From: Pyruvatibacter sp.
GTDB lineage: Bacteria > Pseudomonadota > Alphaproteobacteria > CGMCC-115125
Direction of reading: 5' to 3'
Assembly (NCBI RefSeq): GCF_040219635.1
Contig: NZ_JAVJSC010000002.1
Coordinates: forward strand, 248,001-312,000
DNA: 64,000 nucleotides
Shown: in pieces, positions 18,648 through 26,690 of the stretch
Layout: every line of letters starts with the position of its first letter
How positions within the stretch are numbered: position 1 is the stretch's first letter
Notes under the pieces: generated by a model
Seen by the model: only the letters and a program-made list of their open reading frames with translations
Database searches by the model: none
What the model was told of the DNA's origin: nothing
Translations under genes and position numbers: made by a program

Positions 18648-18679
18648 CAAGGTATCGGGTGACAGGCAAGCACGCTCAT

Positions 18680-18988
18680 TCAGTGCGTCCAGTTGCCGTC
18701 CACCCGGTTGGATCTGAAATTGTCGGAATAGGCCTTGGGCCGTGCGGCGCGCGGCTGGGGCTCAAACACCTGATAAGGGATTTTGTGTTTCTCGGCATAG
18801 GCCACGGCTTCGTCCTTTGTGGCGAAGCGAAGCTGAATCTGGCCGTTCATGTCACCGGAGCTGGTCCAGCCCATCAACGGATCAATTTCGCGCGCGGCTT
18901 CGGGCTCATACTCAAAGAGCCACAGATGGGTCTTTGCTGTGCCTGACTGCATGGCCGTTTTGGCCGGCTGATAGATGCGCGCTACCAT
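18680..18988 (-). CDS. ETC complex I subunit (NDUFS4-like)
   Basis: 102 residues beginning MVARIYQPAKTAMQSGTA, the signature of the alphaproteobacterial/mitochondrial complex I accessory subunit NDUFS4 (ETC_C1_NDUFA4 family). It also contains WLFEYEP, a WTSSGDM segment, FATKDEAVAYAEKHKI and a terminal YSDNFRSNR. It is expected to stabilise the peripheral arm of NADH dehydrogenase. The start is set at 18988 by family comparison; an ATG six codons upstream lacks a ribosome-binding site. It lies just upstream (reverse strand) of tRNA-Arg. Confidence 0.88.
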   Translation of the reverse strand: MVARIYQPAKTAMQSGTAKTHLWLFEYEPEAAREIDPLMGWTSSGDMNGQIQLRFATKDEAVAYAEKHKIPYQVFEPQPRAARPKAYSDNFRSNRVDGNWTH

Positions 18989-19084
18989 GTTGCCGCTTGT
19001 CCTCATCACTATTTGCGGGACCACACCCGCGCTGTTCTTAAGTCTCAACGCCTGTATCGCGGCAAACCGCCCCGAATGCAACGG

Positions 19085-19819
19085 TCACGAGCCTGCCTGT
19101 TTTGCCGCATGAATCATGTCGGCGAGACTATCAATCAACTCACCCTCAACGGACATTGGTTCACCGGCCAGCTCCGGCGCGCGTTGCTTAAGCTCTGACG
19201 CAAGGTCAGGCGGCGGCGATGCCATCTGCTGCAGGCCTATGGCCAATGCGCAACCGCGCAACAATAACCGTCCGCCATGCCCATGCGGCAATTGCCCGGC
19301 CGCATCAATGGAAGCCCCTACATCTACAAGCCGCTCATTCAGGTAGCTCTTGAACTCAATCACCGCGTCAACATCCGCACCGGGTTTTAACTGGGTATGC
19401 AGCAGGCTGAGTAGCGACAACAGCGCGTTTTCAGCCAGCAACGAATGGGTCAGTGCCCTGGCAACCTGCTCGGGACCACCTTTGGCACCGCTGGCAGCCG
19501 CAAGACCTTTTTCCAACGTATCAAAGAAGGTTTCCAGCTTGCGGGTCAGCACCGCCAGAAACAGCGCCTCCTTGCTGGGGTAATAGAGATAAACAGTGCC
19601 CTTGGCCAAGCCAGCCCGTCGCGACACCTCCAAAATAGTGATGTCGTGATAGGACGCCTCACGCAATGCCGCCTCTGCCGCATCCACCAGCGCACGGGCC
19701 CGTGCCTGCTTGTCAGCAGGTGCGCGGGCCTTGCTGGCGCCGTGTCGTGCCGATTGCCGCGCAGACGGTGCTGCCTGGCTGCGGGAGGGCGTGCTTTTTG
19801 CGGGTGCCGACGGCGGCAA
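19085..19819 (-). CDS. TetR/AcrR family transcriptional regulator
   Basis: 244 residues. A basic Ala/Ser-rich N-terminal tail (about 40 residues) precedes a TetR DNA-binding domain with helix-turn-helix ITILEVSRRAGLAKGTVYL and the YYPSKEALF continuation. The C-terminal ligand/dimer domain is helical and not assignable to a ligand. No divergent target gene is adjacent: upstream lies tRNA-Pro and downstream the complex I subunit, so its regulon cannot be predicted from context. Confidence 0.85.
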   Translation of the reverse strand: MPPSAPAKSTPSRSQAAPSARQSARHGASKARAPADKQARARALVDAAEAALREASYHDITILEVSRRAGLAKGTVYLYYPSKEALFLAVLTRKLETFFDTLEKGLAAASGAKGGPEQVARALTHSLLAENALLSLLSLLHTQLKPGADVDAVIEFKSYLNERLVDVGASIDAAGQLPHGHGGRLLLRGCALAIGLQQMASPPPDLASELKQRAPELAGEPMSVEGELIDSLADMIHAAKQAGS

Positions 19820-19998
19820 TGGCTTTCCTTCTCAAAATCATTTGCCCAAACGCAGCGCGCATGAGAATCGCGGAAGACCCGGATGACGACAGTATGACTG
19901 TGACACCCGCACCTCCAAATGGCCAAGGCCGCATAGCTGCACCCCAGCAAATCATCTGGATGCAAAAATATTGATAACTCACTGAAATAAAAGAAAAA

Positions 19999-20075
19999 TG
20001 GTCGGGGCAAGAGGATTCGAACCTCTGACCCCCTGTTCCCAAAACAGGTGCGCTACCGGGCTGCGCCATGCCCCG
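19999..20075 (-). tRNA. tRNA-Pro (anticodon TGG)
   Basis: Reverse strand, 77 nt with encoded CCA. Acceptor CGGGGCA/TGCCCCG, D-arm GCGC...GCGC, anticodon arm CCTGT-TTTGGGA-ACAGG (anticodon TGG), T-arm AGAGG-TTCGAAT-CCTCT. The CCA is followed directly by TTTTTCTTTT, which probably acts in termination. Confidence 0.95.
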
Positions 20076-20179
20076 ACCGAACACTGCATGGGGGCCAGAT
20101 ATGCGGCCTCACCTGCAGCGCGGGCGGACATTGGCGCAACAGCGCCGCCGCTGCAAGCCCGGCTTTTGTAGAGCAGGGA

Positions 20180-20512
20180 TTATTGCTGCTGAACCGGACC
20201 AGTGCGCAAACGCAAAACAAGATAAATGCCAAAGGCTGTGGCAACACCCGGTATAAAAATCAGCGGAATAACCCAAAGCCCATGCCGAACACCCAACTGG
20301 CTGCGTTCATACAAAATCCAGATAATCAGGATGACGCCGCACAAAATGGTGTCCAGCGAATAGCCCGCCGCAAACGGGTTCACAAACCCGGCGGCAAAAG
20401 CTCCAACAATGTCGCCGCTTTCAAGCGCCGGCGGCAGCACAACAATCACAAAAAACAGCGCAAAAGCCGCGCCGACAAACAGACTGAGAAGCTCAAATAC
20501 ACGACGGCTCAT
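20180..20512 (-). CDS. DUF2834-like small membrane protein
   Basis: 110 residues with three hydrophobic segments (about 8-28, 55-73 and 82-103). The D..L..VILIIWILYERSQLG stretch, shortened here, and the W...IFIPGVATAFGIYLVLRLR end match DUF2834. AAGGA seven bases before the ATG at 20512 favours this start over one five codons upstream. It follows the thioesterase gene on the same strand by 28 bases. Function unknown. Confidence 0.7.
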   Translation of the reverse strand: MSRRVFELLSLFVGAAFALFFVIVVLPPALESGDIVGAFAAGFVNPFAAGYSLDTILCGVILIIWILYERSQLGVRHGLWVIPLIFIPGVATAFGIYLVLRLRTGPVQQQ

Positions 20513-20540
20513 GAAACAGTCCTTCAAGCGTTTGTAAGGG

Positions 20541-21008
20541 TCAGGATTTCTTGTGACGTGGCATCAGTTTGAACACACCCGTCGCGTGAACAATAGAGCG
20601 TGAGCCTGAATGCACTTCAGCGTCCACAAACGCCACCGAACGCGTGGCGCGGGTGACGGTTGCCGTACCTTCTATCCAGTCTCCGACTTTGCCAATCGAG
20701 AGAAAATCGACATTGAGACGGATTGTCAGGCCGACAATCTCAGTGGCACGCCACACAGCGGTCCCCATCAGACCATCCGCAAACGCCGTAATCAGCCCGC
20801 CATGGACAATGCCCATGCCGTTGCAATGCTGCTGCGCGGCGCGGAAACCATGCGCAAACGTGCCGTCATCATTGATTCTGTGAAAGAACGGCCCGTTATG
20901 GGTGGTGAACGGCCCGCGATTGGTGCTCTCCTCATATCCGTCAGGCGGATTGGGAGATGGCGTCTGTGCTGTTTCGTCAGTCATGGCAGCGGGACGTAGC
21001 GCAGTCAT
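20541..21008 (-). CDS. PaaI-type hotdog-fold thioesterase
   Basis: 155 residues. The hotdog signature GMGIVHGGLITAFADGLMG provides the HGG motif and the acidic residue used by PaaI/YbgC-like acyl-CoA thioesterases, followed by TIRLNVDFLSIGKVGDWIEG. It likely hydrolyses an acyl-CoA in the cytoplasm; substrate unknown. Alternative ATG eight codons downstream. It is in line with the DUF2834 and DUF192 genes. Confidence 0.85.
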   Translation of the reverse strand: MTALRPAAMTDETAQTPSPNPPDGYEESTNRGPFTTHNGPFFHRINDDGTFAHGFRAAQQHCNGMGIVHGGLITAFADGLMGTAVWRATEIVGLTIRLNVDFLSIGKVGDWIEGTATVTRATRSVAFVDAEVHSGSRSIVHATGVFKLMPRHKKS

Positions 21009-21040
21009 GCGCGCCTGTCACCAGACATCTGGATGCCGAA

Positions 21041-21571
21041 CTACTCAAAAATCGGGTGCCGCACTGCGTCCCCCACCTTGATGCCTAGCCGCTGCACAGT
21101 GCCCGCATTCACTTCAAAAACCGATGCCGCCGGGTAGCGCGACGATATGATCGCCTCTGAAAACGGCACGGTATTTTCGGCAATATGCGAAATGTGGCCC
21201 TGCGCGGTGATGAAAATCATGTCCAGAGGCAACGGCGTATTGCGCATCCACATGGTGATGATGCGGGACTGATCAAAATCAAACAACATGCCGGTATCCG
21301 CCGGCAAGTGTTCGCGAAACATCAGCCCACGTTGCAGCTTTTCTTCTGTATCGGCCAGCTCCACGGCGAATGTCACATTGCCGGTTGCTGTTTCAATGAT
21401 GAGGCTTGAATGATCGCTGTCAGAAGGCGCCGGTGCCTCGGCACACGCGACAGGCATGATCATCAGGGCACTCAACCAAAGGGCTGTTGCCGGGAGCCAA
21501 AAGGCGATTGCCGGGAGAGAGAAAAACGAACGCCTCAATACACGCACCGTGCGCACACACGCCTTGAACAT
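21041..21571 (-). CDS. DUF192 family exported protein
   Basis: 176 residues with a long N-terminal hydrophobic signal (about residues 14-44). The DUF192 core is clear: VELADTEEKLQRGLMFRE, GMLFDFDQSRIITMWMRNT and PLDMIFI. This compact beta-fold family has no settled function. Two short DNA repeats inside the signal region give the protein repeat LPAIAFWLPATALWL. It lies between the thioesterase and cold-shock genes on the same strand. Confidence 0.85.
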   Translation of the reverse strand: MFKACVRTVRVLRRSFFSLPAIAFWLPATALWLSALMIMPVACAEAPAPSDSDHSSLIIETATGNVTFAVELADTEEKLQRGLMFREHLPADTGMLFDFDQSRIITMWMRNTPLPLDMIFITAQGHISHIAENTVPFSEAIISSRYPAASVFEVNAGTVQRLGIKVGDAVRHPIFE

Positions 21572-21597
21572 TCACAACAGCCTAACGCAGGCTGATC

Positions 21598-22182
21598 CTA
21601 GTCCAGGACCGCAATCGTTGCGACCATCAGACCTTTATCGCCCTCACCAAAACGCACCCGCACCTGCTGACCCTGCCGCAATTCGCGGATGCCGGTATCC
21701 CGAAGTGTTTCCATGTGCACAAAAATATCCGGCGTGCCGTCGCCACGCGTCACAAAGCCATAGCCCTTGGCGCGATTGAACCATTTGACGGTAGCAATCT
21801 CTTCATCGCCGACAGCCTCAACCCGCACATTGCGGGACTGACCATCGGGTGCCGATGAACCATTGGAAACACCATTCGAACCGGATGAAGAGTCTGACGT
21901 TTCAACAGCGGTGCTGTCATCAACATCAAGCACACGAAGCGCCTGAAACCCTTTGGCCCGCTTCACAGCTTCGCACTCAACCGTGGCTCCTTCGCGCGCC
22001 GCATCCAGCCCTGCCTGCTTGAGACACGACATATGCAGCAGCACATCCGCAGACCCGTCCTGCGGAACAATGAAGCCATAGCCTTTTGTTGTATCAAACC
22101 ACTTGACGGTGCCTGTCACACGAAATGCGTGTTCGGCGTCGCCTATGGCGTCTCCCTCACCATGCGTCTGCGTTTCCGCCAC
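21598..22182 (-). CDS. Double cold-shock-domain protein
   Basis: 194 residues with two CSDs: residues 20-85 (TGTVKWFDTTKGYGFI, RNP2-like DVLLHM) and about 128-192 (IATVKWFNRAKGYGFV, DIFVHM), joined by a Ser/Gly-rich linker. Such two-domain nucleic-acid chaperones are typical of alphaproteobacteria and often stationary-phase or stress induced. The start codon is GTG at 22182, preceded by a GGGGG stretch. The next gene on the same strand is DUF192. Confidence 0.92.
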   Translation of the reverse strand: MAETQTHGEGDAIGDAEHAFRVTGTVKWFDTTKGYGFIVPQDGSADVLLHMSCLKQAGLDAAREGATVECEAVKRAKGFQALRVLDVDDSTAVETSDSSSGSNGVSNGSSAPDGQSRNVRVEAVGDEEIATVKWFNRAKGYGFVTRGDGTPDIFVHMETLRDTGIRELRQGQQVRVRFGEGDKGLMVATIAVLD

Positions 22183-22508
22183 ATCGGCCCCCGGCGTTTT
22201 CGCTGTTTTTGTTGCCGTCTTTTTATCGTGGCCACCTGCGCGTTATGCGTTCTGTGACCGTTTTATATGCGGCAAGATAACACAGACAAAAAGTCTGGAG
22301 AAGCACCAACCACGCTTGATGACTGCGCATCAGGTCCGGTCAGGGTGCTGCAGTGCAGCGCACCGGATGCAGAAGGTGCCGCACGGCGCACATGGCGTCG
22401 CAATGCCTTGCAGAATCTTTGTCGATTTTTGCCGGTTCTGCTGGCCAATCGCTGCGCTGCCTATTATCAAAGGTCATGGTTGTGTGACTGGGGAGTGATG
22501 GGGAAACA
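22183..22508. other. Divergent intergenic region between the cold-shock gene and mrpE
   Basis: 326 bases that must carry the promoters of the cold-shock gene (reverse) and the Mrp operon (forward). A short open frame at 22267-22530 overlaps the mrpE start; its Cys/Arg-rich translation is not convincing. I see no hairpin or repeat that I can support. Confidence 0.4.
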
Positions 22509-22982
22509 ATGCTGCGCGGGCTTCTATTAGCGCTTGGTCTGTTTGGTCTGTGGCTACTTTTGTCAGGCGTTTACAAGCCTCTGTGGATTTTTCTGGGTGC
22601 CGGGTCCGCCATTGCCGTGACGTTTCTTCTGGCCCGGATGGACGTGCTTGATTCGGAGGCCATGCCGATACAGATGCGCTTTGGCACGCCACGCTACTGG
22701 GGCTGGCTGCAGGGCGAAATCATCAAGGCGAATCTGGCTGTCACCAAAATCCTGCTGTCACCGAACCTGGACATCGCCCCGTCAATTATCCGTGTCACGC
22801 CGACGCAAAAAACCGATGTTGGCCGCGTGACATTTGCCAATTCAATTACGCTGACGCCGGGCACCGTTACGATTGATGCGGATGGAAGCGAGTTCATTGT
22901 GCACGCGCTCGACACACCCTTCGCAGACCCTGCGGGCATTGCCGACATGAACGCGCGCACCAGCGCTATTGAGCAGCGGTAG
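22509..22982 (+). CDS. mrpE: Mrp-type cation:proton antiporter subunit E
   Basis: 157 residues: two N-terminal membrane helices and a soluble tail with VGRVTFANSITLTPGTVTID, a hallmark of MnhE/MrpE. It is a structural subunit of the Mrp antiporter and corresponds to MbhA of archaeal membrane-bound hydrogenases. First gene of a ten-gene operon; mrpF starts ten bases after its stop. Confidence 0.92.
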   Translation: MLRGLLLALGLFGLWLLLSGVYKPLWIFLGAGSAIAVTFLLARMDVLDSEAMPIQMRFGTPRYWGWLQGEIIKANLAVTKILLSPNLDIAPSIIRVTPTQKTDVGRVTFANSITLTPGTVTIDADGSEFIVHALDTPFADPAGIADMNARTSAIEQR

Positions 22983-22992
22983 GCGCACCCAC

Positions 22993-23337
22993 ATGTTCTT
23001 CGCAGCTACTCTCGCCCTCCTCGCCGCCATGATGCTGATGCTCGTGCGGCTGTTTTTAGGTCCCAGCCTTTATGACCGTGTGTTGGCACTCAATGCATTC
23101 GGCACCAAGACCGTGCTGCTGATCGGCCTGGTGGGGTTTGTCGGCAACCGGCCTGACTTCATGGACATCGCGCTGCTTTATGCGCTCATCAACTTTGTCA
23201 GCACCATCGCCGTGCTGAAGTTCTTCCGCTATCGCGCATTGGGCGATATTCCCGAAGGCGTGGACCCGGAAGACGCACGTGACCTCATCGGCCTTGAGAA
23301 GCCTGGCAGCAAAGCAAAGAGCGAGGCATCCACATGA
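22993..23337 (+). CDS. mrpF: Mrp-type cation:proton antiporter subunit F
   Basis: 114 residues with three helices; RLFLGPSLYDRVLALN and DIALLYALINFVSTIAVLKF are typical MrpF/MbhB motifs. The ATG at 22993 gives MFFAATLALL; an upstream TTG eight codons earlier overlaps mrpE. Its stop overlaps the mrpG start by four bases. Confidence 0.92.
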   Translation: MFFAATLALLAAMMLMLVRLFLGPSLYDRVLALNAFGTKTVLLIGLVGFVGNRPDFMDIALLYALINFVSTIAVLKFFRYRALGDIPEGVDPEDARDLIGLEKPGSKAKSEAST

Positions 23338-23708
23338 TTGAGATGCTTCTCGACATTGCAACCGGTATTCTGCTGGCAGGCGGCAGCTTCTTCCTTCTCG
23401 TCGGCTCCATTGGCGTTATCCGACTGCCTGATTTTTACACCCGTATGCACGCTGCAGGCGTGACCGACACGTTGGGTGCGGAACTCATGCTGCTGGCCAT
23501 GATGTTGCAGTCCGGTTTCTCCCTCGTCACAGTCAAGCTGATAGCCATCGGCTTTTTCATGTTCTTCACCAGCCCGACATCAACCCATGCAGTGGCCAAC
23601 GCAGCCTGGACAGCCGGCCTGCGACCCTTGCTGGGCAAAGACCTCAAGGAAGGGGATGCCGGCGGAACGTCTGGATCACCCGGCCCCACAGGGGGCAGCC
23701 GGCCATGA
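23334..23708 (+). CDS. mrpG: Mrp-type cation:proton antiporter subunit G
   Basis: 124 residues, three helices, with GSIGVIRLPDFYTRMHAAG, the MnhG/PhaG signature, and TSPTSTHAVANAAW. Equivalent to MbhC. The C-terminal 25 residues are Gly/Pro-rich and presumably cytoplasmic. Four-base overlaps with both neighbours indicate translational coupling. Confidence 0.92.
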   Translation: MIEMLLDIATGILLAGGSFFLLVGSIGVIRLPDFYTRMHAAGVTDTLGAELMLLAMMLQSGFSLVTVKLIAIGFFMFFTSPTSTHAVANAAWTAGLRPLLGKDLKEGDAGGTSGSPGPTGGSRP

Positions 23709-24289
23709 GTTCACTGGTCATTGATCTGGTGTTGTTCACGCTGCTGGTGGTTGTGGCCATCCAGATTGTGCGCCTCAACCACCTGTTCGTTGTCACCATG
23801 CTGTCCGGCGTGTTCAGTCTGCTGACGGCAGGCTTGTTCATCACTATGGATGCGCCCGACGTGGCATTCACAGAAGCTGCTGTTGGCGCCGGCATTTCCA
23901 CCGTGCTGATGCTTGGCACCCTCGCCTTCACAGCGCAGCGTCAGAAGGAATCTTCCGGCGGCGCGCAGGTTGTGCCGCTGTTTGTCGTCGTTGCCACGGG
24001 CATGGCACTGATTTACGCAACCTTTGACATGCCCGCCTTCGGTGACCCGCAGGCCCCCGCGCAAACCCATGTCGGCCCGTATTACATTCAACAAACTCCC
24101 GCTGAAATTGATGTGCCCAACATCGTGACGGCTGTGCTGGCCAGCTATCGAGGCTTTGATACGCTGGGCGAAGTCGTTGTTGTATTCATGGCAGGTGTCG
24201 GCGTGCTCGCACTGCTGGGCCACAAGCACCGCCGCCGGGGTGCCATTTCGCGCGCACAGGCGGCCGCCCGCCGGGAGGACGATGCATGA
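23705..24289 (+). CDS. MbhD-MbhE fusion (DUF4040) antiporter subunit
   Basis: 194 residues. Residues 1-85 form a DUF4040/MbhD domain (LTAGLFITMDAPDVAFTEA, VGAGISTVLML). Residues about 120-180 resemble MbhE (PNIVTAVLASYRGFDTLGE). In canonical Mrp these two domains are the C-terminal tail of the large MrpA subunit; here they are a separate protein and no MrpA is encoded nearby. They form part of the ion path beside subunits B and C. Four-base overlaps with mrpG and mrpB. Confidence 0.85.
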   Translation: MSSLVIDLVLFTLLVVVAIQIVRLNHLFVVTMLSGVFSLLTAGLFITMDAPDVAFTEAAVGAGISTVLMLGTLAFTAQRQKESSGGAQVVPLFVVVATGMALIYATFDMPAFGDPQAPAQTHVGPYYIQQTPAEIDVPNIVTAVLASYRGFDTLGEVVVVFMAGVGVLALLGHKHRRRGAISRAQAAARREDDA

Positions 24290-24735
24290 ACCACCACATC
24301 GTCCTGCGCGTCATTACAAAAATACTCATAGCCCCCATCGTTCTGTTCGGCCTCTATGTGCAGTTCCACGGCGACTTTGGCGCCGGTGGCGGCTTTCAGG
24401 CGGGCGTCATCATTGCTGTCGGTTTTATTCTGTATGCCCTCATATTTGGCCTGACCACCACCAAGGAAGTGATGCCACTGTGGGTGGTGCGCACCGCAAC
24501 CTGCCTGGGTGTGCTCATTTATGCGGGCGTCGGTGTTTACACCATGCTGATGGGCGGCAATTTTCTGGATTACGACTTTGTGGCCGCTGACCCCGTGGGT
24601 GATGCGATTGCCGGTCAGCATGTGGGCATCCTGCTGATTGAAGCAGGCGTCGGCCTTACCGTTGCCAGCGTCATGGTGCTGGTGTTCTACGGTTTTGCGG
24701 ATGCCGCAGGCCCCATCGACGACGAGGAATGGTAG
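24286..24735 (+). CDS. mrpB: Mrp-type cation:proton antiporter subunit B
   Basis: 149 residues, four helices. ITKILIAPIVLFGLYVQFHGDFGAGGGFQAG, quoted here only for its FHGDFGAGGGFQAG core, is the MnhB signature. Later GQHVGILLIEAGVGL also matches. Equivalent to MbhF. Followed after three bases by mrpC. Confidence 0.92.
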   Translation: MNHHIVLRVITKILIAPIVLFGLYVQFHGDFGAGGGFQAGVIIAVGFILYALIFGLTTTKEVMPLWVVRTATCLGVLIYAGVGVYTMLMGGNFLDYDFVAADPVGDAIAGQHVGILLIEAGVGLTVASVMVLVFYGFADAAGPIDDEEW

Positions 24736-24738
24736 GCG

Positions 24739-25146
24739 ATGGACAGCGAATCCTTCATCGACTTTGCGCTTGGTCGCTACAACTACTGGCTGGTCATGAT
24801 CCTTATGATGGTCGGGCTGTATGTGGTGGTGGCACGCGGCAACTTCGTGAAAAAACTCGTCGGCCTCAACATCTTTCAGGTGTCGGTTTTCCTGTTCTAC
24901 ATCTCCGTCGGCAAGGTGGCAGGCGGAACAGCCCCCATCTACGTGGATGACCCCGCCACGCTGTATTCCAATCCGCTGCCGCATGTACTCATTCTCACCG
25001 CCATTGTGGTGGGAGTGGCAACGCTGGCAGTGGGCCTGAGCCTCGTTATCCGCATTCAGGCGGCCTATGGCACCGTCGAGGAAGATGAAATAAATGCTGC
25101 GGATGCTGAACGCGACGCAAGCCCGCGCGCCGGGGGCACCGCCTGA
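24739..25146 (+). CDS. mrpC: Mrp-type cation:proton antiporter subunit C (NuoK-like)
   Basis: 135 residues with three helices and a charged tail. KKLVGLNIFQVSVFLFYI and PLPHVLILTAIVVGVATLAVGL are the NuoK/MrpC motifs, the latter containing the conserved segment near the proton path. Equivalent to MbhG. Its stop overlaps the next start by one base. Confidence 0.9.
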   Translation: MDSESFIDFALGRYNYWLVMILMMVGLYVVVARGNFVKKLVGLNIFQVSVFLFYISVGKVAGGTAPIYVDDPATLYSNPLPHVLILTAIVVGVATLAVGLSLVIRIQAAYGTVEEDEINAADAERDASPRAGGTA

Positions 25147-26690
25147 TGCTTGGCACTGCGTTTGAGTTCCTGATGCAGCATCTGCCTGCCCTGCAGGTAG
25201 TTGTGCCCATGATGGCCGCCCCCATCTGCCTTATGCTGCATCGCGGCTCCTGGGCAGGCACCATGGCACTGATTACGGCCATAGCCTGCTTCATCATGTC
25301 GGTCCTGCTGTTGCAGCAGGTCATGACAACCGGACCAATTTCTTACCACCTCGGCGGCTGGGCACCCCCGTTCGGCATTGAATATCGCGTCGATGCCATG
25401 AACGCGTTCGTTCTCGTGATTGTTGCCGCCACCAGCGCGCTGGTTCTGTCGTTCGCCGGAAAATCAATCCGCGGAGAAATCGAACCCTCAAAGCAGGCGC
25501 TGTTCTATACGGTTTTCACGCTGTGCCTGTGCGGCCTGCTCGGCGTCACCATAACCGGCGATGCCTTCAACATCTTCGTCTTTGTCGAAGTATCATCGCT
25601 GGCCACCTACGTGCTGATCGCCATGGGCGCGCGGCGGGACCGGCGGGCGCTCACCGCCAGCTACACGTATCTGATGATGGGCACCATCGGCGCCACCTTT
25701 TATGTCATCGGTCTTGGTTTGCTCTATCAGGCTACCGGCACGCTGAACCTCGCCGACCTCGCCGTGCGGCTTGAACCACTGGGCGACAGCACCAGTGTGC
25801 GCGCGGGCTTTGCCTTCATCATGGTTGGGCTGGGCTTGAAACTGGCCATGTTCCCCATCCATGCGTGGCTGCCAAACGCATACACCTACGCCCCCTCCGT
25901 GGTCAGCATCTTCCTCGCCGCCACCTCCACCAAGGTGGCGATCTATGTGCTGCTGCGGTTCATGTTCACCGTTTTCGGCTACGAGTTTCCTGTGGTGGAA
26001 CTGTCGCTGTCGGCCATCTTCATGCCGCTGGCATTGCTTGCCATGTTTGTCGCGTCGGCGATCGCCGTGTTCCAGACCGACTTCAAGCGATTGCTCGCCT
26101 ACTCATCGGTGGCGCAAATCGGCTACATGATTTTGGGCTTCTCCATGGCCAGCGTTACCGGCCTGACCGCGACCATGGTGCATATCTTCAACCACGCTGC
26201 CATGAAAGGCGTCTTGTTCATGGTGGCGGGCGCAGTGGTCTATCGTGTGGGCTCAAGTTCGGTTGCAAGTTTTGCAGGCCTTGGCCGCCAGATGCCGTGG
26301 ACCATGGCAGCCCTTGTCATTGGTGGACTGTCGCTCATCGGCGTGCCGCTCACGGTTGGGTTTATTTCCAAATGGTATTTGATTTTGGGTGCCCTTGAGA
26401 CCGGCGACTGGGTCATTGCGTTTGCCATCGTACTGAGTTCACTGATCGCGGTTGTGTATGTGTGGCGCGTTGTTGAAGTCGCTTACCTCACACCGGCCCC
26501 CGAAGGCGCAAAGCCCGTGCGCGAAGCACCGCTTTCCATGCTGCTGCCCATGTGGACACTGGCTCTGGCCTGCCTCTATTTCGGCCTCAACGCAGAGCTG
26601 ACCGCAACCATCGGTCAGGCGGTTGCCGAGACGCTTCTCAATGGTGACACCCCCACCGGCACACCGGTGATTGAGGAGCTTGCCCAATGA
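25146..26690 (+). CDS. mrpD: Mrp antiporter subunit D paralogue 1
   Basis: 514 residues, about 14 helices of the Proton_antipo_M family. The conserved Glu lies in FVFVEVSSLATYVLIA and the Lys in GLGLKLAMFPIHAWLPNAY, the ion-path pair shared with NuoL/M/N. FKRLLAYSSVAQIGYMILG marks the second half-channel. It is the most canonical MrpD of the three paralogues in this operon. Four-base overlap with the next gene. Confidence 0.9.
   Translation: MLGTAFEFLMQHLPALQVVVPMMAAPICLMLHRGSWAGTMALITAIACFIMSVLLLQQVMTTGPISYHLGGWAPPFGIEYRVDAMNAFVLVIVAATSALVLSFAGKSIRGEIEPSKQALFYTVFTLCLCGLLGVTITGDAFNIFVFVEVSSLATYVLIAMGARRDRRALTASYTYLMMGTIGATFYVIGLGLLYQATGTLNLADLAVRLEPLGDSTSVRAGFAFIMVGLGLKLAMFPIHAWLPNAYTYAPSVVSIFLAATSTKVAIYVLLRFMFTVFGYEFPVVELSLSAIFMPLALLAMFVASAIAVFQTDFKRLLAYSSVAQIGYMILGFSMASVTGLTATMVHIFNHAAMKGVLFMVAGAVVYRVGSSSVASFAGLGRQMPWTMAALVIGGLSLIGVPLTVGFISKWYLILGALETGDWVIAFAIVLSSLIAVVYVWRVVEVAYLTPAPEGAKPVREAPLSMLLPMWTLALACLYFGLNAELTATIGQAVAETLLNGDTPTGTPVIEELAQ

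Noticed and set aside
18426..18662. A 78-residue open frame with repeated GMARPFELRSN units
   Set aside because: It is a translation artefact of the 66-bp (22-codon) repeat and the tRNA-Arg antisense strand; the end reads like the common false PAGLEPATYGLEG frame over tRNA genes.
22267..22530. 87-codon frame in front of mrpE
   Set aside because: Cys/Arg/Trp-rich translation, no family resemblance, overlaps the mrpE start out of frame.
24145..24984. 279-codon reverse frame opposite mrpB-mrpC
   Set aside because: It is antisense to tightly packed Mrp genes and His-rich, as expected from antisense hydrophobic codons.
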